A stretch of DNA of 25,112 nt from a virus. Location of the stretch: positions 1 through 25,112 of IMG/VR virus record IMGVR_UViG_3300042865_000103. One strand, given 5' to 3'. The position numbers and the translations under genes were made by a program. Below the pieces are notes generated by a model, which was given only the letters and a program-made list of their open reading frames with translations, made no database searches and had not been told where the DNA came from. Numbering within the stretch: the stretch's first letter is position 1; each line of letters starts with the position of its first letter. This document shows, piece by piece, positions 7,349 through 13,497 of the stretch.

Positions 7349-7516
7349 ATGCCAGATATAAGTATGTGTAAGAATGAAAACTGTCTTCAGAAGAAGACAT
7401 GTTATAGATTCACAGCTGTACCAAGTAAGTACCAACAAGCATATGGTGATTTTAAGCCTGATAAAACAGGTAAATGCGAGTATCATATTTATAAACCAAA
7501 GAAAGAAGAAGAATGA
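7349..7516 (+). CDS. Small Cys-containing protein, 55 aa, possible zinc binder
   Basis: A 55-codon frame (ATG 7349-7351, TGA 7514-7516) starts one base after the preceding stop. The product has four Cys: C7 and C12 spaced four residues apart, then C18 followed by Tyr-Arg, and C43 in GKCEY. This is a possible four-Cys zinc site. The rest is Lys-rich with an acidic tail. The end overlaps the next gene in an ATGA. Function unknown. Confidence 0.65.
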   Translation: MPDISMCKNENCLQKKTCYRFTAVPSKYQQAYGDFKPDKTGKCEYHIYKPKKEEE

Positions 7517-7668
7517 AAAAGTTATTGAATTATTTATTTAGTGATAAAATGTATTTTATCCTGGTAGTATTATCAGGTGCGTATTTTGTACACAGAGGCA
7601 ATTACACTATCGCCTTTATGGAGTTAGTACTTATTATTATGTTACTACTTAAGAAAGATAAAGAATGA
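7513..7668 (+). CDS. Small membrane protein, 51 aa
   Basis: A 51-codon frame joined at both ends by ATGA overlaps (7513-7516 and 7665-7668). The product has two hydrophobic stretches (about residues 13-26 and 32-46) between Lys-rich ends, so it is probably a small inner-membrane protein. It is one of four consecutive membrane-type microproteins or lipoproteins leading to the glucosaminidase. A holin-type role is possible but not shown. Confidence 0.65.
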   Translation: MKKLLNYLFSDKMYFILVVLSGAYFVHRGNYTIAFMELVLIIMLLLKKDKE

Positions 7669-7844
7669 AAAAGAAAATTATCATCAGCAGTATAGTAGCA
7701 GTAGTACTTGTAGTAGTATTTGCTATTATAAATGAAAGAAACAAAGCTGAAGCAGCTAGAAAGTCTAATGAAGAGTTCTTAAAAAAGTTAGATAGATACA
7801 GACATCAAGATTCTCTATACTTTGAATATCTTAAAAAACATTAA
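7665..7844 (+). CDS. Small single-span membrane protein, 59 aa
   Basis: A 59-codon frame with an MKKK start, one strong Val/Ile transmembrane helix (about residues 5-22) and a charged helical tail rich in Lys, Glu and Arg. The layout (short N-terminal anchor, periplasmic coiled-coil-like tail) is like an inner-membrane spanin subunit or a small anchor protein. That comparison rests on shape only. It follows an ATGA overlap and is 3 bases from the next gene. Confidence 0.65.
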   Translation: MKKKIIISSIVAVVLVVVFAIINERNKAEAARKSNEEFLKKLDRYRHQDSLYFEYLKKH

Positions 7845-7847
7845 GGC

Positions 7848-8081
7848 ATGAAAAAGTTCAAAGAACATTTTGTAGAAGTTATAATGTTTGGTGTATTCTT
7901 AACTCTGTTTGGATTGTTAATTATAAAATTAGCAATGACATATCAAAAGAAAGAAGTTGTTGTACCTATAGAAGAAGTTGAAGTCATTCAACACAACTAT
8001 GATGATCCTAAAGATCTTGTCAATGATACAACACTAACTTATGATCAACGTAAATATTACGATAACCTATACGATTATTAA
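7848..8081 (+). CDS. Single-span membrane protein with acidic tail, 77 aa
   Basis: A 77-residue protein with a Lys-rich start, one transmembrane helix (about residues 10-31) and a mainly acidic, Tyr/Asp-rich exposed tail. The stop TAA shares its last base with the ATG of the glucosaminidase gene (TAATG), so the two are probably translationally coupled. This suggests a linked envelope function. No family recognised. Confidence 0.7.
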   Translation: MKKFKEHFVEVIMFGVFLTLFGLLIIKLAMTYQKKEVVVPIEEVEVIQHNYDDPKDLVNDTTLTYDQRKYYDNLYDY

Positions 8082-8611
8082 TGAATAGAATTAAGTATGT
8101 AAGTCAAAGGAGATTCTATAGTAGTCTCCTTTTCTTTTCAACAGCAGTAGGAATTATAATGTATATGGTGGGCTCATGTAGCAAACCCGAAGTAAACAAG
8201 ACAGTACAATATGTAGAGTCTGAACCAATCATAATTAAAGAACATCAGTCATTCAGCAAAGAGAATCTGAAATTACTAATTGATGAATTGAACATAAGAT
8301 TTGCAGACATTGTATTTGCACAAGCACTACTAGAGTCAGGAAATTTTAGATCAAGAATTTTTTTAGAGAACAATAATATGTTTGGTATGAAGTGCGCAAG
8401 AAGGAGACCAACAACACATCAAGGTGAGCTCCATGGGCATGCATATTTTCAAACATGGGAAGATTGTGTACTTGATTATGCCTTCTTTCAAACTACATAC
8501 ATGAAACATATTACAAGTAAAAAAGAGTATTTTCAGTATCTTGCAGATAATTATGCAGAAGATCCTGAATACACTGATAAGCTTAAAATTATTATTCACA
8601 ACAACAATTGA
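8081..8611 (+). CDS. Lipoprotein glucosaminidase (GH73-like peptidoglycan hydrolase)
   Basis: A 176-residue glucosaminidase-type lysin that would cut glycan strands of peptidoglycan. Residues 1-33 form a lipoprotein signal: basic Arg-Arg region, hydrophobic core, and lipobox VGSC with C33 as the acylated residue. The catalytic domain spans about 60-175. It carries the family motif QALLESG with E85 as likely catalytic acid, then a NNNMFGMK segment and an aromatic TWEDC stretch, as in FlgJ/GH73-like enzymes of Bacteroidota. Lipid anchoring would hold the enzyme at a membrane. Its position after a run of small membrane proteins suggests a lysis or cell-entry role. A terminator-like hairpin lies within codons 9-18. 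Confidence 0.85.
   Translation: MNRIKYVSQRRFYSSLLFFSTAVGIIMYMVGSCSKPEVNKTVQYVESEPIIIKEHQSFSKENLKLLIDELNIRFADIVFAQALLESGNFRSRIFLENNNMFGMKCARRRPTTHQGELHGHAYFQTWEDCVLDYAFFQTTYMKHITSKKEYFQYLADNYAEDPEYTDKLKIIIHNNN
8106..8137 (+). terminator. Terminator-like hairpin inside the glucosaminidase gene
   Basis: AAAGGAGA (8106-8113) pairs perfectly with TCTCCTTT (8125-8132), followed by TTCTTTTC. It lies inside the signal-peptide codons of the gene starting at 8081. It could be a partial terminator or attenuator limiting lysin expression, or a chance result of the codons used. Confidence 0.4.
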
Positions 8612-8614
8612 TCT

Positions 8615-8622
8615 TATCTTTG
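8615..8622 (+). promoter_or_regulatory. Possible promoter -7 box (TATCTTTG)
   Basis: TATCTTTG matches the TAnnTTTG consensus of Bacteroidota promoters exactly and lies in the 32-base gap between the glucosaminidase stop and the ATG at 8644. A start near 8629 would give a leader of about 15 bases. No TTG sits at the expected -33 distance, so the call is tentative. Confidence 0.4.
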
Positions 8623-8643
8623 TTGTTATAATACATTACACAT

Positions 8644-8745
8644 ATGGAGAAGAATAGATATTATGAAGGATTCTTAGTAGGACTAGGAGTTGGTATAATT
8701 GCAGCATCAATGGCAATACTTGCTATAGTAACAATACTGCTATGA
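8644..8745 (+). CDS. Membrane microprotein, 33 aa
   Basis: A 33-codon frame just after a TATCTTTG promoter-like box, ending in an ATGA overlap with the next gene. After a short charged and Tyr-containing start, residues 9-33 form one continuous hydrophobic helix with Gly and Ala. It is a single-span membrane microprotein. The promoter-like site, overlap and length-filling position support it as real; the role is unknown. Confidence 0.55.
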   Translation: MEKNRYYEGFLVGLGVGIIAASMAILAIVTILL

Positions 8746-9023
8746 AGAATTTAGATAAAGCAGTTATGCATTGTTATAGGGAGCTCTACGCAAACTCAGA
8801 GCCTCCTGCTAGCTTTGATCAGTTAATGGAAGATGCACCAACAAATGAGATGGGACAGAAAGTAATTGATTATATGGCGTATAGTATTGATGAAGAACTA
8901 TTTGTTAAGATACTCAAGGATACAATAAGCTTATATAAGATCAAATCACCTAAACTAAAGCGCGATTTTGAAGTAGCAATGTATTTAGGTGCAGGACCTA
9001 AATTTAAAGAGAAAGGAGAATAA
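8742..9023 (+). CDS. Hypothetical protein, 93 aa
   Basis: A soluble, helical 93-residue protein starting at an ATGA overlap. It has a mixed-charge surface, no signal or membrane segment, and a Lys/Glu-rich C-terminus. An AAAGGAG sequence within its last codons (around 9012-9018) may serve as ribosome site for the next gene at 9025. No domain recognised. Confidence 0.65.
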   Translation: MKNLDKAVMHCYRELYANSEPPASFDQLMEDAPTNEMGQKVIDYMAYSIDEELFVKILKDTISLYKIKSPKLKRDFEVAMYLGAGPKFKEKGE

Positions 9024-9024
9024 T

Positions 9025-9111
9025 ATGTCACTACCAGTAGGAATACTATTAGTCGTAATAGTTGTAGCGTTTTATTTTTTAATGCGTGAAGATGATATTT
9101 TTGAAGATTAG
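9025..9111 (+). CDS. Membrane microprotein, 28 aa
   Basis: A 28-codon frame (ATG 9025, TAG 9109-9111) that starts one base after the preceding stop and ends three bases before the next ATG. The first 20 residues form one hydrophobic helix and the tail is strongly acidic (REDDIFED). An AAAGGAG sequence just upstream is one of the few Shine-Dalgarno-like sites in the window. It is probably an anchored microprotein. Function unknown. Confidence 0.5.
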   Translation: MSLPVGILLVVIVVAFYFLMREDDIFED

Positions 9112-9114
9112 TAT

Positions 9115-9378
9115 ATGACGGAAGAAGAATTAATCAATGAAGGATTTGAAAAAGTATATGTAGATAAAGAAGAAAGTGGTAATAAAGATGATTACTATTA
9201 CTATGCCTATGAGCTAGCAATAGACACATCAATTATCACATGCGCTAATGATGAAGCCAAAAATGGCTGGTATGCATATAGTGACATAGACCTATCAGGT
9301 AGAATAACTGACATTGAAGATGTTAGAATATTAAAACAACTAATAGAAAAATGGTCGATATCTCACAAGAATGGATAG
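9115..9378 (+). CDS. Hypothetical acidic protein, 87 aa
   Basis: An acidic, Tyr-rich soluble protein of 87 residues with Glu-rich N-terminus and a run of Tyr near residues 26-32. Its end overlaps the start of the DnaA-like gene (9351) by 28 bases, a longer overlap than usual here, in a different frame. No family is recognised. It may be co-expressed with the replication genes that follow. Confidence 0.6.
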   Translation: MTEEELINEGFEKVYVDKEESGNKDDYYYYAYELAIDTSIITCANDEAKNGWYAYSDIDLSGRITDIEDVRILKQLIEKWSISHKNG

Positions 9379-9851
9379 AAGCAGAAGAAATTATTGCAGA
9401 TTTTACAAATGATTTCTATAATAGATTTGGAGTATACGTTGTAGTAAACTATTCATTAGATAAGCCTACGGCTGAGACACCTAAAATACCAATGCAATGT
9501 TTGCTAGATGAGTTCAATGCATTCTTAAAAGTAGATTATCCAGATGGAATGAACTATAAGAATAGAGACAGAAGAACCATTGTAAATGTAGCAGAGTTAG
9601 GTATTAGAACTAAATACAGAATAGCAGAATTAGTAACTTACAGATATTTATTTTACTATGTATGCTATGCTATAGGACACAGCTATAACCAGGTAAGCCA
9701 ATTCATAAAAGGAAAAAGAGATCATTCTATTGTAATACATGGTAGAAAAATGGTAACTCAAAGACTAGAAGTTAAAGATCGCGAAATGACTAATCTATTC
9801 AATAGAGTTATTCCATATTTAAACAACAAGTATAATCTTAAAATACAATGA
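9351..9851 (+). CDS. DnaA domain IV-like DNA-binding protein
   Basis: A 166-residue protein whose C-terminal half resembles the DNA-binding domain (domain IV) of the bacterial initiator DnaA. From about residue 80, helices rich in Arg and Tyr are followed by a helix-turn-helix ending in GKRDHSIVIH (121-130). This corresponds to the conserved GGRDHSTVLHA signature of DnaA that contacts DnaA boxes. There is no AAA+ ATPase region, so it cannot be a complete initiator. It may recognise phage origin sequences, recruit replication proteins, or compete with host DnaA. It overlaps the SF2 helicase gene by 4 bases, which links it to replication. The N-terminal 80 residues are unrecognised. Confidence 0.75.
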   Translation: MVDISQEWIEAEEIIADFTNDFYNRFGVYVVVNYSLDKPTAETPKIPMQCLLDEFNAFLKVDYPDGMNYKNRDRRTIVNVAELGIRTKYRIAELVTYRYLFYYVCYAIGHSYNQVSQFIKGKRDHSIVIHGRKMVTQRLEVKDREMTNLFNRVIPYLNNKYNLKIQ

Positions 9852-10951
9852 GTACATCAAAAAGTAAAATACAAAAAGATGCATTAAGTAAGATACTTCC
9901 ATTAAGTAAGGCAGGCGTTGAGATATCAATGGGTGTAGGTAAGACTTTATTAGGTCTTAGACATATGGATAGCTTGCTAGCATTTAGTGAAGGAGATATA
10001 AAATTTTTAGTTGTAGCACCAAAGGTATCAATATATGACAGTTGGAAATCAGATGCTAAGAAGCATAATCTAGATCATCTATTAAATCATATCACCTTTA
10101 CAACATACAGATCGTTGGAGAAGTGTAGTCATGACTATGAAGCAATCTATTTAGATGAGTGTCATAGTTTGAAATACAATCATACTACATATCTAAGAAG
10201 AGCTGAGCACAAAAACATTACCATAATAGGATTAACTGGTACATATCCAAAATATAGATCAGGAGAAAAAGGAGAGATGTGTAATCTATTCTGCCCTAAA
10301 GTATATGTATATAAGACAGATGATGCTATTGAAGCTAACATACTAAATGATTATAGAATCTATGTTCATATGGTAGATTTAGATGATGCTAGAACTATAC
10401 GCGTAACAAGTGCTAAGGGTAGCTGGCTAATATCTGAACAACAGAACTATGAATACTGGACTAATAAGATCAATAGTAGTTTTAAACAAAAAGATCTGCA
10501 GATACTACGTGTAATGCGTATGAAAGCTATGATGGGTTACAAAAGCAAAGAAGAAAAAGTATTAGAGCTTCTTGCTAGACGTAAGACTAAAACAATACTG
10601 TTTGCTAATACACAAGAACAAGCAGATAGATTAGCACCACATAGTTATCATAGCAGTAATCCTAAATCAGCAGAGAATCTTGAGCTGTTCAAGAATAATG
10701 AGATAGAACTATTATCAGCAGTAGAACAACTAAGCGAAGGTGTAAACATACCTAATCTTAGATCAGGGATAATCATGCATGCTTATTCTAACAATAGGAA
10801 GACATCTCAGAAGTTAGGAAGGATGTTAAGACTTAATCCTGATGATACAGCTGGTATACACATTCTATGCTATCGTGATACAGTTGATGAGCAATGGGTT
10901 AGGAGTGCCATTGAAAGTTTTGATAAAGATAAAATAGTATGGCTGAACTAA
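9848..10951 (+). CDS. SF2 helicase (DEAD/DEAH/SNF2-like)
   Basis: A compact 367-residue superfamily 2 helicase or translocase. Motifs in order are Walker A SMGVGKT (27-33), DECH box D103-E104-C105-H106, motif III-like GLTGTYP, a second RecA domain with a TxxQxxR-like segment, and motif VI-like QKLGRMLRLN near the end. It is smaller than typical SNF2 or RecG proteins and has no visible accessory domain. It uses ATP to move along or unwind DNA, likely in phage replication or recombination. Similar helicases are part of the replication block of crAss-like phages. The DnaA-like gene overlaps its start and the next gene overlaps its end by 13 bases. Confidence 0.85.
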   Translation: MSTSKSKIQKDALSKILPLSKAGVEISMGVGKTLLGLRHMDSLLAFSEGDIKFLVVAPKVSIYDSWKSDAKKHNLDHLLNHITFTTYRSLEKCSHDYEAIYLDECHSLKYNHTTYLRRAEHKNITIIGLTGTYPKYRSGEKGEMCNLFCPKVYVYKTDDAIEANILNDYRIYVHMVDLDDARTIRVTSAKGSWLISEQQNYEYWTNKINSSFKQKDLQILRVMRMKAMMGYKSKEEKVLELLARRKTKTILFANTQEQADRLAPHSYHSSNPKSAENLELFKNNEIELLSAVEQLSEGVNIPNLRSGIIMHAYSNNRKTSQKLGRMLRLNPDDTAGIHILCYRDTVDEQWVRSAIESFDKDKIVWLN

Positions 10952-11160
10952 TATTGTATAAGACAAAAGGATGTGATACTACGTTCTTAACGGCATGTAT
11001 TATAAAATTTTGTGAGCATAAACCTGATCAAGCAGAACAGTGTGCTACTATAGTTAATGGTAGAGGCAGCTATGCTATTAAATCAGGAGATCTTGATACA
11101 ATAGAAGAGATGGCGTTTTTATTTGAAAACGTAGGATTAGTAACCAAAATAGTAGAATGA
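10939..11160 (+). CDS. Small protein, possible ClpS/L7-L12 C-terminal-like fold, 73 aa
   Basis: A 73-residue protein with a Lys/Thr-rich first strand, a helix with two Cys, an AEQCA helix followed by Val-Asn-Gly-Arg-Gly, a strand, a Glu-rich helix and a last strand ending in GLVTKIVE. This beta-alpha-alpha-beta-alpha-beta order and the (A)(x)xCAxIV...G pattern resemble ClpS adaptors and the L7/L12 C-terminal domain. If ClpS-like, it could redirect host Clp protease. This is a fold-level guess, not an identification. It overlaps the helicase gene by 13 bases and the next gene in an ATGA. Confidence 0.6.
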   Translation: MAELILYKTKGCDTTFLTACIIKFCEHKPDQAEQCATIVNGRGSYAIKSGDLDTIEEMAFLFENVGLVTKIVE

Positions 11161-11645
11161 TGACAGAGACAGGTAAGATAATTACAATACCTGTAAAGAC
11201 CTCAGATATATGGTCAGGTATGGTAGCTGTTTTATGCTCAGCAAACAAGATTATAGATTTAGTAACAGTAGATCATATTACGATGCAAGGTAACTATTAT
11301 GTGTTAGGTAAGAACATGGAGTGTTCTATGACAGATGATATGTTCCTAGCTCACTTATTTATTCAAACAGACCAAGGTAAATTACATAAGCTAAAGTTTA
11401 ACCAATGGAATTCAGCAATGAAATCTAAGTTGGTTAATACTGATCAACCCATAGATTTTGTTTTACTATCATCTACATTCTCTACAGGCTACTATCTTAA
11501 AATATGCAACACATGTGGCGCGCATTACAACGCAGCTAAAAAACAAATTGAATGTGAAGATTGCACAGATAAGAATAGATATGCCAAGATAGTTATAGAG
11601 AAGAAAGAAAAAAGACCAAGAATTAAACGCAATGATACCATTTAA
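11157..11645 (+). CDS. Hypothetical protein with C-terminal zinc-ribbon motif, 162 aa
   Basis: The first ~115 residues look like a beta-rich domain with no known motif. Near the C-terminus CNTC and CEDC pairs (about residues 118-140) form a likely four-Cys zinc ribbon, followed by a Lys/Arg-rich tail typical of nucleic-acid binding. The start overlaps the preceding stop in ATGATGA; a second ATG lies one codon later. Its end overlaps the next gene by 14 bases. The role is unknown; DNA or RNA binding is an inference. Confidence 0.65.
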   Translation: MMTETGKIITIPVKTSDIWSGMVAVLCSANKIIDLVTVDHITMQGNYYVLGKNMECSMTDDMFLAHLFIQTDQGKLHKLKFNQWNSAMKSKLVNTDQPIDFVLLSSTFSTGYYLKICNTCGAHYNAAKKQIECEDCTDKNRYAKIVIEKKEKRPRIKRNDTI

Positions 11646-11886
11646 AGTTGTGTGCGTTGATGCTACAGGCATGCCTGACCAGTTACCTAGCTCTAGAAGA
11701 GTGGTAGAGGGTCAGGTATACACTGTAACAGAAATTGCATACTTACAGTTACAATCAATCCAAGGCTATAGATTAGCTGAGATTGATTCTTTTTTTCCAT
11801 ATGAATATTTTAAAGCCTCTAGGTTCAGGCCGTTAGCAGAACAAGAAGCTATCAAAGAGGAGGCAGATTTAGAAAGAGCTATATGA
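11632..11886 (+). CDS. Hypothetical small beta-rich protein, 84 aa
   Basis: An 84-residue protein with a short beta-strand start (FKVVCVDA), a VVEGQVYTV segment, and a FRPL motif after a Phe/Tyr-rich region. This looks like a small SH3-like barrel seen in many phage proteins of unknown function. The C-terminal tail is Glu/Ala-rich and probably helical. It overlaps its upstream neighbour by 14 bases and the next gene by 4 bases. No defined function. Confidence 0.65.
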   Translation: MIPFKVVCVDATGMPDQLPSSRRVVEGQVYTVTEIAYLQLQSIQGYRLAEIDSFFPYEYFKASRFRPLAEQEAIKEEADLERAI

Positions 11887-12278
11887 AACAAAAAAAAGGT
11901 GTATTAAACATTAAGCTTACTAAAGAGAATGGTAGGCTTATACATAAAGATGCAAGTGATGCGTCTCTATACAAAATATTTATGGAAGCATTAGAAGAAG
12001 GACAGACAGTGGATGTCTTTTTTGATGCACATGTAGATAATGGCACGTATGCACAGATATCTAAACTTAAGGTATCTATACGTGAATTAGCAAATGAATC
12101 AGGAGATTCTTTTGAAGAAATGCAGAATATAGTTAAAGAGAAAGCAGGGCTATGCTGGGAAGGTCATTGCAAATCATTTGGTGATTGCAGCATAGAAGAG
12201 CTTAATCTTGCGATTCAGGCTGCTGTTGAGATTGGGGATTATCTAAATCTGAATCTACGTCAGGTGTTTGGAAAGTAG
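11883..12278 (+). CDS. Hypothetical protein, 131 aa
   Basis: A 131-residue soluble protein. An N-terminal strand-rich part with LTKENGRL is followed by a helical C-terminal half that contains a VSIRELANESG helix and a C-x-x-x-x-C pair (CWEGHC region). Last gene of the 9351-12278 plus-strand run. Its final 77 bases overlap, in the opposite direction, the end of the minus-strand gene. No terminator is seen between the convergent genes. A recombination-accessory role is conceivable but I see no diagnostic motif. Confidence 0.65.
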   Translation: MKQKKGVLNIKLTKENGRLIHKDASDASLYKIFMEALEEGQTVDVFFDAHVDNGTYAQISKLKVSIRELANESGDSFEEMQNIVKEKAGLCWEGHCKSFGDCSIEELNLAIQAAVEIGDYLNLNLRQVFGK

Positions 12279-12549
12279 CAGGATCAACAATCTCAAATTT
12301 ATTTTCAGCTCTAACTACAGATTCAATTTCTTTAATCAATACAGTCAGAGTTAGCAAGTGATACTCAAAAGAATCTTTTGGCTCACGTGTAGCAATGTCA
12401 GCAAATATCTGAGCAATCTCAGCATGACTTCTTGTAGAGATGTGATCTGATAAAAGCTGTGACAGCCTTACATAAAAGCCACCAGAAATTTTGATGGATA
12501 CTATTTCCTCTACAGGGAAGATTTCTAATGGTGGTAATTTATCTGACAT
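12202..12549 (-). CDS. Only minus-strand gene, hypothetical protein 115 aa
   Basis: A 115-residue soluble protein on the minus strand. The open frame extends upstream to 12651, but the ATG at 12549 is preferred: a TATATTTG box lies at 12572-12565, and a longer product would run through the ung start. The N-terminal 80 residues look like a compact alpha/beta domain (ISGGFYVRLSQLL, then helices). The last ~20 are acidic and Gln/Ser/Pro-rich, likely disordered. Without this gene, 12279-12580 would be empty. The 3' end overlaps the plus-strand gene ending at 12278 by 77 bases. Small lone genes opposite to the main direction are often regulatory, but no HTH is visible. Confidence 0.7.
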   Translation of the reverse strand: MSDKLPPLEIFPVEEIVSIKISGGFYVRLSQLLSDHISTRSHAEIAQIFADIATREPKDSFEYHLLTLTVLIKEIESVVRAENKFEIVDPATFQTPDVDSDLDNPQSQQQPESQD

Positions 12550-12564
12550 ATAAAAAAGTTTAAA

Positions 12565-12572
12565 CAAATATA
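12565..12572 (-). promoter_or_regulatory. Promoter -7 box (TATATTTG) for the minus-strand gene
   Basis: Read on the minus strand, positions 12572-12565 are TATATTTG, an exact match to TAnnTTTG. The expected start near 12558 gives a leader of about 9 bases before the ATG at 12549. The -33 region is T-rich without a clear TTTG. Confidence 0.5.
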
Positions 12573-12580
12573 CAATATTT

Positions 12581-13285
12581 ATGAATGAGAAGTTAAAAGA
12601 AGTACAGTTAAAATTACATGATGCAATTAAGCCATCAGGATGGGGAAACAAACTTAAGATGTTTGTGTTGAGCGATGACTTTTATAAGATCCTTGAAAGA
12701 TTAATGATTGAATCTAATGCAGGTAAGAAGTTTACGCCAACAATTAAACATTTGTTTAAAGCTTTTGAAGAATGTCCTTATGATGAACTTAAGGTAGTTA
12801 TAGTAGGGCAAGATCCATATCCTAAAGAAGGAGTAGCTGACGGTATAGCTTTCAGTTGTAGTAAAACAGAGCATCCATCTCAGGTACAGCCAAGTTTAAG
12901 ATCAATACATAAAGCTTTAGATGCTGAAGGAATAGAACACTTTCATACATATAATCTAAAGGACTGGGCTAATCAAGGTATATTAATGCTAAATACAGCT
13001 CTTACTACTACAATAGGTACACCAGGAGCACATGCAGCACTATGGGAACCTTTTATGAAATATTTATTTGAAGTGTTGAATGAACAAAAGGGATTAGTTT
13101 ATATCTTTATGGGTAAGGTTGCGCAATCATGGCGTAGTCATATCAATCAAGAAGACAACTATATTTTTACATGTTCTCACCCAGCATCTGCCGCCTATTC
13201 ACAAGGTGAGTGGTACAGTAATGGTGTCTTCAAGAATACAGATAAGATTATCAAAGAAAATTATAACTACAACATAAAATGGTAA
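12581..13285 (+). CDS. ung: Uracil-DNA glycosylase, family 1
   Basis: A 234-residue enzyme that removes uracil from DNA by cutting its N-glycosidic bond. Family 1 motifs are complete: VGQDPY (75-80) with catalytic D78, F92 that stacks on uracil, N138 in LMLNTA for base recognition, and the HPAS loop with catalytic H200. The residue after GQDPY is Pro rather than the usual His, and the HPSPLS loop is altered to HPASAAYSQ. Presence of Ung implies that the phage uses ordinary thymine DNA and needs protection from deaminated cytosine or dUTP. It starts a plus-strand replication run and overlaps the next gene by 7 bases. Confidence 0.93.
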   Translation: MNEKLKEVQLKLHDAIKPSGWGNKLKMFVLSDDFYKILERLMIESNAGKKFTPTIKHLFKAFEECPYDELKVVIVGQDPYPKEGVADGIAFSCSKTEHPSQVQPSLRSIHKALDAEGIEHFHTYNLKDWANQGILMLNTALTTTIGTPGAHAALWEPFMKYLFEVLNEQKGLVYIFMGKVAQSWRSHINQEDNYIFTCSHPASAAYSQGEWYSNGVFKNTDKIIKENYNYNIKW

Positions 13286-13497
13286 GAAAGAAAGAAAAGA
13301 TTTACTTAGTTGAAAATGATCACAGATTCCAGGAATATTGTGAGGAGAATGGATTTACAGCTAACAACGTACCTATAGATAATTTTATAGATGTTGCTAA
13401 AGAAATTGGGTGGGCTATGACAACAAATGAATTTGAGATGCATCATAACACAAGGACTTTACCAACACATTATTTCATGCGTATAAAAGATAACTGA
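13279..13497 (+). CDS. Small hypothetical protein, 72 aa
   Basis: A soluble 72-residue protein with a Lys-rich N-terminus and a His/Asn-rich middle (EMHHNTRTLPTHYF). It overlaps ung by 7 bases and the next gene by one base (TGATG), so it lies within the replication operon. No domain is recognised. Confidence 0.65.
   Translation: MVRKKEKIYLVENDHRFQEYCEENGFTANNVPIDNFIDVAKEIGWAMTTNEFEMHHNTRTLPTHYFMRIKDN

Noticed and set aside
12550-12651. Longer N-terminus of the minus-strand gene
   Set aside because: It would run through the ung start and past a TATATTTG box that fits a start at 12549.
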